A stretch of 64,000 nt of DNA from Calliopum simillimum (lineage: Eukaryota; Arthropoda; Insecta; Diptera; Lauxaniidae). The translations under genes and the position numbers were made by a program. The stretch lies in assembly GCA_951812925.1 (NCBI GenBank), contig OX638369.1, positions 53,501,061 through 53,565,060 of the forward strand. Direction: 5' to 3'. Of this stretch, positions 34,961 through 46,609 are shown in pieces; position 1 is the stretch's first letter, and every line of letters starts with the position of its first letter. Below the pieces are notes generated by a model, which was given only the letters and a program-made list of their open reading frames with translations, was not told where the DNA came from and made no database searches.

Positions 34961-35268
34961 CGTTGCTTCCGCTTGCGTACACAACTCGCTTTTAATTCAC
35001 GCTTGCTTTTGAACTTTTATTTAGTTTTTGTTTTTCTTTCGGTTGATTTTTTTTGTTTTAATATTTTGAGATACAAAAAAAAAAAAAACATGAAATGAAC
35101 AAACCGAAATAATCGAGAAAAATTGTGTAAAGTGAAAACAAAAAAAGGATAATAAGAAACTTTGTGCTCAATAAATAAAAAAAAAAAAAAATTGCAAGAG
35201 ACGAAAAAACTCTAGAAGAGTTTTAAAAAAATTAATTTAAAATTAAAAAAAAACTGTGTTCACCCACC
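34954..35268 (+). other. Predicted esg 5' UTR
   Basis: An A-rich leader with several poly-A runs ends at CACCCACCATG, which has A at -3, a good start context in insects. The start site is inferred from the TATA box. Confidence 0.5.
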
Positions 35269-37017
35269 ATGCATACGATCGAGGACATGCTTGTGGAGAA
35301 AAACTACCACAAATGTCCTTTGAAAAAACGCCCAGTAAATTATCAATTTAATGATCCTGTCGAGCATGCGCCATCCGTCGAAAGCAAAGAAAAACTCACC
35401 AACGATCAGCCAGAAAATCTCAGCCTTAAAAAGGATGCTAACGACAACACCAACATCACCACCACAAGCCCCGACAATAGCAACAACTCCGAGGATATCA
35501 ACGTCAGCGATTGTTGTGAGGATGAAGGTGTCGATGTTGATGATCATCGCACTGACGACGATGAAGATATGGATGGAGACATTGATTGCGATGATGACGA
35601 AGATGATGAAATGATCGATTGTGTTGATATTGATGATGCTGATATTGATGGCAATAGTACAACTACTCAAGCTGCTGCATTGGTTGCCGCTGCTGCTGCT
35701 GCCTCGGCTGCTTCAGCTGCGGCGGCCGCTAGTTTGGTTGTGCCAACACCCACCTATCCAAAATATGGCATACAGCCATGGAATTTTCATATGTCACCAT
35801 ATACAGCGGAATTCTATCGCACCATTAATAATCCACATCTTGCTGCTGCAACACAAATATCACCGCTGCGCGGTGATTTGCTATCACCCAGTTCACCATC
35901 CGATTCGATTGGTTCACTTTCACCACCACCGCCACATTATATGCATCATGGTCGTGCTAGTTCGGTGTCACCACCAATGCATGCCGAAATCATACATCGT
36001 CCTATCGGTGTCCGACAGCTGCCACCACAATCACCATCATCGCATCATCAACACCAACATCAACACCATCGTTTTATGCCTTATCCAACGCTACCGCCTG
36101 CTTATGCGCAGCATCATCATCATCCGCATCATTCCGCGCAGACGTCATTGTATCCTTTGAGCTATCATCCTGGTGCGCCACATCCAGCATTGGCGCCACA
36201 TCATCATGCACCAATATCACCCGCTTACTCTGACTCTTCATACTATTCGATGCGATCGTTGACGCCTGAATCGAATTGCTCATCTTTGCCGGAGGATCTT
36301 TCGCTGAAGCAACACCAACAGCCTGTTATAAGCGTCAAATCGAAATCAACACTTTCGACTGCTGTGCCATCGATGGATTCATCATCGACCAGCGTCATTA
36401 AAATGTGCAACACAGCGCCTACAGCAGCAGCATCCAACGGAGGGGGCTCCTCAAGCAATACATCAAGCTGCAAAAAGGATAAAAATTCACCGCCACGTTA
36501 TCAATGTCCTGATTGTCAAAAATCTTATTCGACTTTTTCGGGCCTAACAAAACATCAACAATTCCACTGTCCAGCCGCTGAGGGTAATCAAGTGAAGAAG
36601 TCCTTTAGCTGCAAAGATTGTGATAAAACCTACGTCTCACTGGGTGCTCTCAAAATGCACATACGCACGCATACGCTACCCTGTAAATGCAACATTTGCG
36701 GCAAGGCATTCTCACGTCCCTGGCTTTTGCAAGGGCACATACGCACGCATACGGGCGAGAAACCTTTTAGCTGCCAGCATTGTCATCGCGCTTTCGCCGA
36801 TCGTTCCAATTTACGCGCTCATCTGCAAACACACTCGGACATCAAAAAGTACTCGTGCACCAATTGCTCAAAGACATTTTCACGCATGTCACTGCTGACA
36901 AAGCATTCGGAAGGTGGTTGCCCTGGTGGCAATGGCAGCAGCAGCAGCGTTTCACCAATAGTTGGCAGCAACTCCAGCGACATGAGTAGCTACAGCGCTA
37001 TGTACGCTGAACATTAG
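35269..37017 (+). CDS. esg: Escargot, Snail-family zinc-finger transcription factor
   Basis: Nuclear DNA-binding repressor that recognises CAGGTG-type E-boxes. In Drosophila it maintains diploid imaginal cells and stem cells and acts in neural, tracheal and wing development. The 582-residue, single-exon protein starts with the conserved Esg box ([13 protein letters not shown], then [12 protein letters not shown], residues 1-27). It has two CtBP-type motifs, PENLSLK (48-54) and PEDLSLK (341-347), an acidic stretch (84-127), an Ala run (135-154), [13 protein letters not shown] (175-187), [10 protein letters not shown] (241-250) and His/Gln-rich segments (258-315). Five fingers follow: C413/C416/H429/H433, C448/C451/H464/H468, C474/C477/H490/H494, C502/C505/H518/H522 and a C2HC finger C530/C533/H546/C551. 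Finger sequences are almost those of Drosophila Esg, not Snail or Worniu. The Drosophila protein is about 470 residues, so the spacer has expanded here. No frameshift or stop is present. Minus-strand frames overlapping it are artefacts of CAT/GAT repeats. Confidence 0.98.
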   Translation: MHTIEDMLVEKNYHKCPLKKRPVNYQFNDPVEHAPSVESKEKLTNDQPENLSLKKDANDNTNITTTSPDNSNNSEDINVSDCCEDEGVDVDDHRTDDDEDMDGDIDCDDDEDDEMIDCVDIDDADIDGNSTTTQAAALVAAAAAASAASAAAAASLVVPTPTYPKYGIQPWNFHMSPYTAEFYRTINNPHLAAATQISPLRGDLLSPSSPSDSIGSLSPPPPHYMHHGRASSVSPPMHAEIIHRPIGVRQLPPQSPSSHHQHQHQHHRFMPYPTLPPAYAQHHHHPHHSAQTSLYPLSYHPGAPHPALAPHHHAPISPAYSDSSYYSMRSLTPESNCSSLPEDLSLKQHQQPVISVKSKSTLSTAVPSMDSSSTSVIKMCNTAPTAAASNGGGSSSNTSSCKKDKNSPPRYQCPDCQKSYSTFSGLTKHQQFHCPAAEGNQVKKSFSCKDCDKTYVSLGALKMHIRTHTLPCKCNICGKAFSRPWLLQGHIRTHTGEKPFSCQHCHRAFADRSNLRAHLQTHSDIKKYSCTNCSKTFSRMSLLTKHSEGGCPGGNGSSSSVSPIVGSNSSDMSSYSAMYAEH

Positions 37018-37730
37018 CGGGAGTTACTGCGACGACGACGACGAGAATTCCTTCCGAGCTTGCCATTTGCACCACCAAAAATTAGTTCCTAGACAGTCAG
37101 CAGAGTAGTTTTGCACATCATCATCATCCTAAATGAGACAACAGCACCCACCTGATTTGGTAAGGGCGTTCACAATGAGTTAAAGTGCCACACGGTGCCA
37201 CAATAAAATTAATGATTCCTAGTCAGTCTTTATAAAAAAAAAAAAAAATTTATTTTTTTTTTTGAACTTTAATATTTTTTGTTTTAGTTTTATACCTTGC
37301 ATTATTTTTAGTTTTTTTATCCTTAAAATGGCTTTGAGTGCATGAAACGAAGTTTTTAATTTTTTTTTTATGTAAATTTTTTTGTTTTTAAAGTTTTTTT
37401 TTTTTTGGTTTTTGTAAAAATGACGTTGTACATTTTGTTTACTATTTTATTTAAGTTAAATGTAATTATTTTTTAAAGAAAAAAGCTGCAAAACAAACGA
37501 ACAAATGAAGACAATGTAACACTTAAGCAATCACTATTTTAATACATAGTACATAACAATTTAATATATACTATATATAAATGTAAAATGTATACTTTTA
37601 TATAAATATGTAAAAAGAGAATAATATTTTTCTAAGTGTATTTTTATACAGCCAATGTTTTTTACTTCATAAGGAAAATAATTTATTAAAAGAAAGGAAA
37701 AAAAAAAAAATCAAAAATCATTGAAATAAA
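37018..37730 (+). other. esg 3' UTR with candidate poly(A) signals
   Basis: U-rich sequence follows the TAG stop (37015-37017). AATAAA occurs at 37202-37207 and 37725-37730, so UTRs of about 200 or 730 bases are both possible. A CACCTG word lies at about 37149. Without transcript data the true end is not known. Confidence 0.5.
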
Positions 37731-38171
37731 AAATTATTGAATTTGAATACAAAATTAAATGTTTTACTTTTAAAAATTGGAAAAATATAATTTGAAATGG
37801 TAAGTATAAATATCTTGAACACAGAAGAAATTTTTTAGTCCAATGCTCCTTCGAACATCTAAAGCAAAAGCAGACAGAGAATAATGCTCGAAATAATAAG
37901 AATGTACAAAATTTTCATCTGAGCCATCAGAAAAGTAATGTTTTTTAATTATGATGTTTTATGGATTTTGTTTTAATATGTATATCCTGAAAAAATTTAT
38001 AAATTTTTTTTTTTTTTTTTTAAATAAGTTAAGTTAAATATTTGCACTTTCTCAGAAAAATTTTATTTTTGCAACAACCAGCCTAAATTTTCTTTTCTTT
38101 TAAAAATTAAGTATAGACCAGTGTATAAAATTGTTTTTTCCTTTTTTTTTTTTGGAAAGCAAAATATTTTA

Positions 38172-38840
38172 CTACCCAACACACAGAAACGTTTGGAAAA
38201 TAAATTATTATACGCTTATTGAAGCAAACATTGCGTTTGGAAATTAACTTGCTAAATGTTTGGAAACTCTTGAATTTTAATTATTTAATAATTGAAACTG
38301 GACCCTTCATAGCAAGCTTGTGAAAATCATTTGGAGCAAGCTTATTATAAATGTTTTTATACAATATTTTCCAAATTTTTTATTCAATATTTTAAAATTG
38401 TTTTTTTAACTTTTCAATTAACTTATTGTTAGTATTTATTAAGTTCATTAAAGAACATTTTCCAAACAATTTTATACTTAATTAAAAATAAAAAAAAAAA
38501 TTATGTTTGCTGAGAATCGAACCTATGACTTCCAAATTATGAGTTGACAATCTTATCAACTGACCTAAAGTTCCAGTTATGATTCAAATGCCTTATGTTT
38601 TACTTAGCTCGATTTGTCATTGAAAAAATAATATACATTTCGAATGTTTGGAAAGTGACTATTGAAACTTTTGGAAATAAACATTTTTATTATTGTTGAT
38701 TTTAATCTTGCAAATCAATTTTAAAAATAATAAAAAAATAATATTTTGCAAATGTTTGAAAATTGGTTATGAAAACATTTGAAAATTAACTTTTTCCAAG
38801 CTTAAAAATTGAAAAGGTTATAAAATTGTTTGTTTGGTAG
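38172..38840. repeat. Possible TIR unit rich in TTTGGAAA
   Basis: Ends CTACCCAACACACA and, inverted, CTACCAAACAAACA bound 669 bp in which TTTGGAAA or a one-base variant occurs about eight times. A tRNA-like sequence (38508-38585) lies in the middle. No target duplication is seen, so the boundaries are tentative. The stretches 37731-38171 and 38841-39449 around it hold nothing recognisable. Confidence 0.35.
38508..38585 (-). ncRNA. tRNA-like sequence (tRNA-Met-like)
   Basis: On the minus strand, TTTAGGTCAGTTGATAAG resembles an A box/D arm and CATAGGTTCGATTCT a B box/T loop, at normal spacing, with CTCATAA between them as in a CAT anticodon loop. Poly-T follows. The acceptor stem does not pair and the anticodon stem is weak, so it is a pseudo-tRNA or SINE head. 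Confidence 0.5.
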
Positions 38841-40017
38841 TTACACAAAAATCCAATTTATAATATATAGGTATAAAATAAATAAGGAAAAAACATTGGT
38901 ATTTTAAATCTAAAAAAAAAGGCAGCCCTTTATTGTTAATAGCTTTTGAGCCAATATCGATTACCCCAGTTTTGATTTCGGATGGGTTCCCGAAATCAGA
39001 GATATGCTGACATTTTTTTCATAATTTTTTTAAGTTGCTTGAATTCCAGTATCTTCCCCATTCAAGTGAAAAACACTAAGTCAGTTTTTTTGAAGTTTTG
39101 AGATATTTTGAGTTAGAAAAATTGAAACAGTAATTTTTAAATGGGATATGGAACAAAATTTTTACTTGAGACAAAGTTAAGAAAAACCCTCATAAGTTTG
39201 ATAAATCTTATTTGAATGTGATTTTAGTGATGGGGGTTAACTATTTTTAATATTAAGCTGTAATCTGCGTACTTAGAAAAAAAAAGACCAACCAGCGCCA
39301 TCGCCATAACGGCAAAAAAGAACAAAAAAAAAAAACAATTTTCGGACGAGCGACACATCATTTTGAAGACTATAATATTTTAGACCAGAAATACCAAATC
39401 ACTCAATACTAAGAAAAACTGACTAAGTGCCTTTTTATGAATAAATATTCGTGAGTCCATATATAAAGCGGCCCATATATAAAGCGGCCGAAACTCGTAA
39501 ACGTTATGTGATTATGAAAAAATTTTGCAAAGTGATGCTTTTTGTTAAGAATAAAAAAATTTTTAAGAAATGGGCGTGGTCCGCCCCTTTTAAGTCCTCC
39601 CAGTATAAAAATGTTAGTATCGGGTGATGCATTTAGAGGTTTTTATACAATTACGAAAAATAAAAATTAATCTTTTAAATGATTTTTGACCTTTTACGAT
39701 CGGATAAGAAACAAAAACCTAAACTATAGCAGTTATAAGTTAAAATTAAAGTGAAATATTTCAATTTGGAAAATACGCTCATTTTAGAAAGCGAATGAGA
39801 AGACTGCTACAAATATTTAATTTAAAAACTTTACAATTAAAAAGATTAAATTTTAAGCTTTAAAACGCTTTTTGATCTTTTCTCATAGGTTAAGAAACTC
39901 GAGTAAGGTAAATATCATGAGAATATAGAATCATTTTGACTTTTATAATTTTAGTAGCGATTTCTATTTTTGCACAGACATTTTCTTTATATACAAATTT
40001 TTGCTTCTACATCACAT

Positions 40018-40095
40018 GCGTAAGCAGCGCAGAGGTTATGTATCTGACTACCATACGTAAGGGCCAGAGTTCGTACCCCGGCGCCGATCAGTAAA
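40018..40095 (+). ncRNA. tRNA-like sequence (SINE head)
   Basis: AGCAGCGCAGAGGTTATG resembles an A box region and CCAGAGTTCGTACCCCGG a B box region, followed by poly-T after about 15 bases. It is probably a tRNA-derived short element inserted in the Transib-like copy. Confidence 0.45.
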
Positions 40096-40883
40096 TTTTT
40101 TTTTTTTTGAGCTTTACAAGTAAGGTAAATATCACGCCAATTTTTTCAAAAAAATTACTAGCAAACATACATTCTGAATTGACTAAAACAGTAAGGTGAA
40201 ATTTATTTCGGTGTAAAATTGTCACTATTCTGACTTGAAATTCTGGTAAAATTTATGAGAAATAAAGTAGCATGTACTATTTTTTTCTCCGTGCAGTGGA
40301 AAGTTTTTTTTTTTTTGTACAAAGAAAATTTCAAACTAACTATGTTGAAATAAACAACTGTGCCAAGATTCAAGTCTTCAGCAATTTTTTCCTTTTAGAT
40401 ATTTAATTTTACTGTACTAAGCATATTCATTTTAAAACGAAAATGGGGCACATTGGGACAACTCTTTTTTAAATTGGCATGTACATTGTACTTACCTCTT
40501 TTATTTTTAATCAAAACAACGAAATTTTTTTTATGTTCTCCCGAAATTTACTTTAGAATTCACAAATCAGCAAAAAAACATATGTCCAATAAAATAACAG
40601 TGAACAAAAGGTTAATACAAAAACCGGTTCAAACCAGGGATGATATTTGTAGTGGAATCGTACTTTTTTTGGTACTATTGACTTTACAAAAGTACTGAAG
40701 TACTTTCGCCTCGAAAAAGTCCTTTCGCAATTTTTTGTGTAATTAGTAAATAAACTGGCTGTAGCACTTCACAAAATACTTCACTGAGACATATAGGATT
40801 ATTGTAGGATGTATTTAAAAATGAACTAGGAGAAAAGATGTTTGGAAATATTTATATACAGAATTGCACATGGAATTTTATCA

Positions 40884-41013
40884 ATTGAGATTTCTTCTGC
40901 AAATGTGAAGAGAATATTTTCTGAATAAAACTTGATAAAAACTAGATGTCGAAATCGTTTGGCGGTATCAACGTGCTCAGCTCTGATATAAGCTAAAGAC
41001 TTAATTAAATTAA
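40884..41013 (+). pseudogene. hAT transposase C-terminal dimerisation fragment
   Basis: One frame reads IEISSANVKRIFSE, stop, NLIKTRCRNRLAVSTCSALI, stop, AKDLIKLR. This fits the hAT C-terminal family pattern (SSA..ER.FS, then T..R.RL, then A..L). Two stops in about 43 codons and loss of the rest of the roughly 600-residue protein show an inactive remnant. Orientation and position fit the hAT ends at 40635 and 42549. Confidence 0.82.
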
Positions 41014-41210
41014 GAAATTGTTGTCGATAAAAAAAGTTATAAAACTTTGATATTGGTACTGAGATTTTACAAACAAATTTACCAAATACTCAACCATTGG
41101 AAGAAGAATTATTAGAGTAATATTTAAGTACTTTTAACAAAACAATCAATGTCAAAATTAGACAGTTTTGCATGATTATAGTCGTAAATATAGAATTCGA
41201 ATATGCTTTT

Positions 41211-41427
41211 CGAGTTATGTTGTTTTGTCAAAAGCCCACAGATAGTAAACATAACTTTTTACATTTATTGATTTGGGTGCAGGATACTGTAGTGTTTAAA
41301 ATAAGGAGTTTTTCTATTCACGAAAGTGCTTTTTAAATTACAAAGATTACTCATATCCTCATGAATAATATTATTACTATTTGTAGGTATGTATTTCTGT
41401 GGACTTTTGACAAAACAACCTAACTCG
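41211..41427. repeat. Inverted-repeat unit inside the hAT element
   Basis: CGAGTTATGTTGTTTTGTC followed by AAAAGCCCACAGA (41211 onward) is mirrored at 41388-41427. Degenerate copies of the same word lie near 41690 (reverse) and 41978 (forward). The 50-base sequences just outside the two arms resemble each other in direct orientation, which could be a duplication of flanking DNA. Confidence 0.6.
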
Positions 41428-42881
41428 AATTAAGACAATTTTCCAGGATTTTAATCATAAATACAAAATTTAAATACGCTTCTTTTGGTGTAATCGTCAT
41501 ATCTCTATGACTTTTAGAAAATAAACCTATCTCGATGTTTTATTCCAAATTGCATTTGACAACAAACAACTTATCTCAAATAGGTTAAAAATTTCAAGCA
41601 TTTGCAATAACAAAAACTTGAACAAATATTTTTCACAAAAAAACTTGTGTCGACATAAGAAAAGGGTGTTTTTCTTCACAAAACATCTTAATTCGAGATA
41701 AGATACTTGTTAAATGGCAAAAAAAGTTTGACAAATAAGTTACTTTTCCTATAGAAAGAACTGAATTTCTTAAATAAAAAATATCTGACAAAAACATCTT
41801 ATTTCAATTTTATTAGAAACTATTGACCTTAGAACAAAAAAAGTGACTGGAAAATATTCGTGTAGTATTCATATATAATAAAAAACTTTTACATTTGTTC
41901 AAACTAGTACACAGAAAGAATTGAGAAGCATCAAAGTAGTTTTTTAGCCCTCCTGAAAAGTTGCCAATTTCGAGTTAGGTTGTTATGTCAAAATTCCACA
42001 GATTTATAAAAATGCATTTGTTTTGATATTTTATATATCAAAAATCATTTATGAATAATTGTCGGTAAACTAAAGCTGAATCCATAATTTTTTTTTCATA
42101 TTTTTATCGAAAATTCTCGATTCCCGAAATCTCAGTTCACGAAAGTGGATTTCTTGATTCACGATTTTGTGTTTCATTTACCCTTATTTTATTTATATTT
42201 GTTTGCAACGTTCGCCGAACTTCGACATCAAATATTTCAGTTTTTTTTTTTTTATAAAAATGAACTTTATTCAAGTAAATAACTTAAGTTTTTAGATTTT
42301 TTATATGTAATACAACTGAATTTAGACTAATTTAATTTGAAAAACAAACTGATTTTAAAAATAGCTATATAATAATTGAATAATAGAAATAAATCGAATA
42401 ATGCGCGGGTGAAGCGGATAACTTTACTGTGCGCAATGTTTCTTTTCTAAATTTGGCATTAACCCAAGGCTGCAAAAACAAAAAGTACCCAAAGTACTAT
42501 TGGCTTTTAAAAAAAAAGTACTATTGGAGAAGTGCGAATATCATGCCTGGTTCAAACACTTCTCTTTCTCATTTTAAAAATGATAGTTATTCCTAAAAAA
42601 GTTGGTTTAAACTAAGGTATTCTATAACACGATTGCCTTCAATTTTAGAATCATAGAACGATTTTTTATTTTGTAGCTTTACAAAAATCTTAGCTTACTC
42701 GTATGATTTTGCTTTTAAAATATATTAATTTTTTTTTCTATTAGTTACAGTATACTCAACAACATGCTTTCCTTGTTGAGATTATATTTTAGACTTTAGT
42801 ATGACCCTTTCGGCCGTAAATTATACTTTTTTCAAATGATTTGAAAAATAGCTTCCCAAATAAAATGTATTTATTTAATTT

Positions 42882-42979
42882 CCACCCCTAAAATAAATTT
42901 CGTGCGAAAATCTTTACAATTAAGGAACTTCCACCCCTAAAATAAATTTCGTGCGAAAATCTTTACAATTAAGGAACTT
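42882..42979. repeat. Exact tandem duplication of 49 bp
   Basis: The unit 42882-42930 (starting CCACCCCTAAAATAAATT) is repeated exactly at 42931-42979. It is recent or an assembly effect. Confidence 0.93.
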
Positions 42980-43379
42980 CATTTTAATTAAGAAAAAACA
43001 AAAAAGTGACCAAATCTGGATCAAAATTTTATTTCAAAATACATATGTAGATGTAAATATTTGCTGTAACAAAAATTATTTATTTGTTTTGAAAGCATTG
43101 GTTTCTAAGCGACTCAGTTGGTAAACAGCCATTCCATGCCTAGCGCAACAAGATCTGCCACACCCCTTACGATTTAGCTGAAATTTGGTACATGGTTTCG
43201 TTTCATGCCTAATTATTAAAAATGGCAGAATAAAAAATTTTGCGATTTTTTTTTGTGGCTTGTGGAGAAAAATTTACAAACCGGAAAAAAAATCAGTTTG
43301 AAATTATTTCATATTCGTTAGTATAAATGATCCCAGAAACCAAAATTTTAAATAAAAAGATTCTGTTATGCATAACTTG

Positions 43380-43808
43380 TCCGCCATTTTGGAAGCGGCA
43401 TTTTGTTTTACAAAAATTAATTTCATTTTATTAAGCAGCCATCTTAAAAACTCCAATAGTCTGACTTCTTGTTGATTAGTGTATGTCAATGTGGATCCGC
43501 TATTTTGTAATTCGAAAAATGAATTTCAGATTCATAAATATAAGCAACATTAGAAACTCCCATATGACGTTTTTAGTGGTACTAGATGCAGATAAGCTGT
43601 GTTTACTCCACCATTTTGGGTCCTTTTAATTTTTTTTGAAATTGGATTTCAGATTCGTAATCAGCATTATCAAAAACCCTTTATTACTGACTTTCGTGAG
43701 AATACATCCAGTTTAGCATTATTTTGTCCACCATTGTAGATCCGCCATTTTTTTTTTTGAAAAATGAATTTCGGATTTGTAATCAAGATAATTAAAAACT
43801 CCTTATTA
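43380..43808. repeat. Tandem repeat, about 125-bp unit, CCGCCATTTT
   Basis: Three to four diverged units each carry a C.CCATTTTGGATCCGCCATTT-like block, then AAAAATGAATTTCAGATTCG, TAATCA and a AAAAACTCC.TATTACTGACTTTC block. It abuts the partial Transib-like copy B3. Confidence 0.6.
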
Positions 43809-43809
43809 C

Positions 43810-44062
43810 CGACTTTCAGAATAAAAGGTCAAAAAGCGTTTAAAAGGTTAATATTTAATCTTTCTAATCGTATTAGAAACCTTCAAAAAATTTCCCGATA
43901 ATAACATTTTTATAGTAGGAGCAGGCCTAAAAAGGGGCAGACCACGCCCATTTTCTAAAATTTTCTTGATCTTTAGAAAAGGCATCACTATGCAAAATTT
44001 TATCAAAATCGGATAACGCTTACTAGTTTTGGCCACTCCATATATGGGCTCGCGTCACTGTG
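43810..44062 (+). mobile_element. Transib-like family B copy 3 (right end only)
   Basis: The segment matches copy 1's right end (ATCGGATAACGCTTACTAG, TTTTGGCC, ATATATGGGCTCGCGTCACTGTG) and, further in, copy 2's 39600-39740. The terminus CACAGTGACGCGAGCCC is intact at 44062. The left end is missing. Confidence 0.65.
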
Positions 44063-46290
44063 CCCCTGCTGCTAATTGCCCTTCCTTTACCATTCAAAAT
44101 TTCGAAGAAAGATGCAGTAGTTCCATTTAGTCTAAAAAGTGAAAACTTTCAAACAACGCATTCAATAGCAGTGATGATTTTAAATCCTCAGAAATGAAGT
44201 GATACCTGTAGTTTAAATTTATGTGCTTTTTGTCGGAATTTAATATGAAATTGCGTTTTTGTTATTAGTAACATTTACTTCTATCATTAAACATTTAATA
44301 AAAGGGTTATGTCAATAGCTAAATTATAGGGCAAAAGCTGAAAATTTTGAGCATCAATTAAAATCAGTTTGGCTTGATCGTAACATCGATTCAAACTTCA
44401 ATATCAATATGAACCACATTCAACCTTTTTGGTCCCCCTTTTTTTGTTGTTTGTAATCATACCCAATAGCTCTATGCGAATGAAATATGTACATATAAAA
44501 ACCCATATTCACATGTGTGTGTTTGTTTTTGTCTGTGGTTGCGTCTATAAATCATGGTTCATTTCCTATACGATCGATATGCGCGGTGATCATCTTGAAA
44601 ACTTATTAAAATTTTTTTTTATAAAACGACAAAACCAAATTGAACTAAAAACCAAAAAATCATATGAAGGCACCTAGAAAAAAAGACAGTCAAACTAAAG
44701 CAGAAGAAGAGAAGGTAGAGCAGTAGAAATAAAAACTAAAAAATGGGTGCGCTAAACTCATTATCGAAGTCAATTGATCGCGAGCAGCACATTTATTGAC
44801 TTTAAATTGATCGCGCACTACACATATGGACTAAAATACTAAAAAAAAAAAAATAAAATATACGAAAAACATCAGGCTGCTTACCTACTCAAGCTTTTGA
44901 AGCAAAAAAAAATCCCTCTCGCAAAAGGTAAACAGACCTCAACAACAACAAATAAGACCAAAAAGATGCACGACAATTTTTCGCCAAATTAGATCATCAG
45001 CCCGAAAAAAAAAGCTCACGTGTCTTTCAATGTGTTTGCGCACTGTAGCTGCTGTTGCAAAGAAAGTAGTGTAGGGGAGAGGGGTCCTCTTTGGCACAAT
45101 TGTAGGTATACCCCCGTCCACTTCGTTCTCCTCCTCCTCCTTTAGTATACTGAAAAGCGCAAAAATTAATATTCACGCATTTTACTGCACGGTTTTTTCG
45201 TTACTGCTGTCTGTCTCGCTTCGCTTTGTTTTCTCTCTCCGCGCTGCTGATCGCATTTTAGCGATCTCGCAATCGATTTCTAATGCGACTACGACGACGA
45301 CATCGTTACTTAAATGGTAACAAAAAGAGGGCTCGTTGTGCAAATTTACTAAAACGAATGAATATAAAAAGGGTCCCCTTAAGTCAATGGGATTTGGTTG
45401 GCGTTGTTGCTGTTGTTGGATTCAATTCAATTGGTTTTGCGCAAAATATCGCGCTTTTCAATATTTCGTGACAAACAAATGCGCACGTTATCGCGACAAT
45501 GATCGCGCGTTTCTCTTGCTCTCCGCAAAATGTGGCGGTACTCTCTCTTTTGTTCTTTTTTTTATATTTTTTACTAAAGTTTTTAATGTTTTCATATTTT
45601 TTTTTTTTTAATTTTTATTTTTTATTCCTTCCCGTTTGTTACAGTTCGGTTTGGAAAGTTTATTATTGGATTTTTTGTGTTGGTGTTGGTGTTCTGTTCA
45701 CTCTGTCTGTGTGTGTGTATGTTTGCAAAGTGTCAGTGTGTTTTGCGCGCCTCGTTTTTAAATTTGAAACTTAAAAGTTCATCGCAAAATAAAAGCAAAT
45801 ATCTGCATCTTTTATCTTTAAATATTCATTAGTTTTGATCTCTTTAGAGGCAGGTTTCTGAGATGTGGTGTACCTACATGAACCTACTACAAATGTGTTC
45901 GATCAATGTGTGTAGGCTTCTATTTTTGTGAAATGATCTTTTTATGAAATTTTTTAAGGTACATAAATTAACTCGATCAGTATCTTTTTTGTAAATCAGA
46001 GTCAGGTAAGTTTTGCTTCAGATTGACTTAAGGAATAAACCGAATTTTTGGATTAGCTATATTTATATATTTTTATTATTTCGAGATTTTAATTTTCTGA
46101 AAATATTTTAAATGTCGCTCACCGATCACATATGCAGTTATCAAGTTATCAGTTTTAATAGAAACCATGGAATTTTTAAGTTGTCTAAAAGAACTGGCAC
46201 ATTCCGAAAATATCAACCAGTTATACAGATCTACTTAGGTTAGGTTAGGGTGGCAGCAAAAACGCCACACATAGAGCACAAGTAGGGATG
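44063..46290. other. No gene recognised; non-repetitive region
   Basis: About 44.7-45.6 kb has more balanced base composition and lacks repeats seen elsewhere. TTGATCGCG-type words occur at about 44775, 44816, 45248 and 45499, with CT-rich GAGA-type runs at 45215-45240. It could be a regulatory region or first exon of an unannotated transcript. No conserved protein is encoded. Confidence 0.35.
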
Positions 46291-46378
46291 TAAATTTTGT
46301 GGCTATTACTGATTCCAGGATTTTCGAGATTTTGAAACGCAATCCCAGAATCCCGGGAAATTTGCTAAACGTGTATAC

Positions 46379-46609
46379 GGGATGGTTGGGAACCAGTTGA
46401 ACACAGGAAAATGTAAGATTCCTAGGACTATTCTGAACACCTTTTCTTAGATCCATTTTTAGAAATTCGCAAAATCAACGGATTTATTGGTGGTGTGAAA
46501 TACATGGCAGTAAGCTAAAAAAATTAAAAAAATATAACAAAGAAAAATTTTTCAGAATAGTCCCAGGAATCTTACATATTCCGGTGTTCTACCGATTCCC
46601 ATCCACCCA
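46379..46609. mobile_element. Foldback element, copy 2
   Basis: The left end GGGATGGTTGGGAACC and right end (inverted) GGGTGGATGGGAATCGG continue into matching GAACAC.GGAAAATGTAAG and GATTCC.GGGACTATTCTGAA blocks. It is the compact sibling of 657-1151 and supplies the outer ends missing there. Confidence 0.65.

Larger units (their letters stand above)
40635..42549. mobile_element. hAT transposon, 1.9 kb, decayed
   Basis: Ends CAGGGATGATATTTG and, inverted, CAGGCATGATATTCG are flanked by the perfect 8-bp duplication GTTCAAAC (40627-40634 and 42550-42557). Both the CAGGGNTG start and the 8-bp duplication are typical of hAT elements. Subterminal AGTACT- and CCAATAGTACTTT-type words recur at both ends. 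The interior keeps a fragment of transposase dimerisation domain (40884-41013). It sits inside, and is younger than, Transib-like copy B2. Confidence 0.9.
39450..42825 (-). mobile_element. Transib-like element, family B copy 2, with nested insertions
   Basis: This is reverse-oriented relative to copy 1. Segment 39460-39600 matches the right part of copy 1 (GCGGCC, AAACTCGTAAACGTTAT, AATTTTGCAAAGTG, GGGCGTGGTC). Segment 40330-40634 matches its centre (GCAATTTTTTCCTTTTAGAT, ATGTCCAATAAAATAAC). Segment 42558-42825 matches its left part (AAAAAGTTGG, AACTAAGGTATT, AGAATCATAGAACGA). The outer CACAGTG ends are eroded. A hAT element splits it, and the 39600-40330 segment, partly shared with 43810-43930, is absent from copy 1 and contains a tRNA-like sequence. 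Confidence 0.65.

Noticed and set aside
35260..35670. 136-codon open frame on the minus strand over esg
   Set aside because: It is the antisense of Asp/Ala-rich codons of esg (GAT/GAC read as ATC/GTC), giving an Ile/Val-rich frame with no family.
43105..43180. tRNA-like A box (GACTCAGTTGGTAA)
   Set aside because: No B box follows at tRNA spacing and there is no poly-T.
45283..45774. Overlapping 60-90-codon frames on the plus strand
   Set aside because: They are low-complexity Phe-rich reads of T-rich DNA; no domain and no conserved start context.
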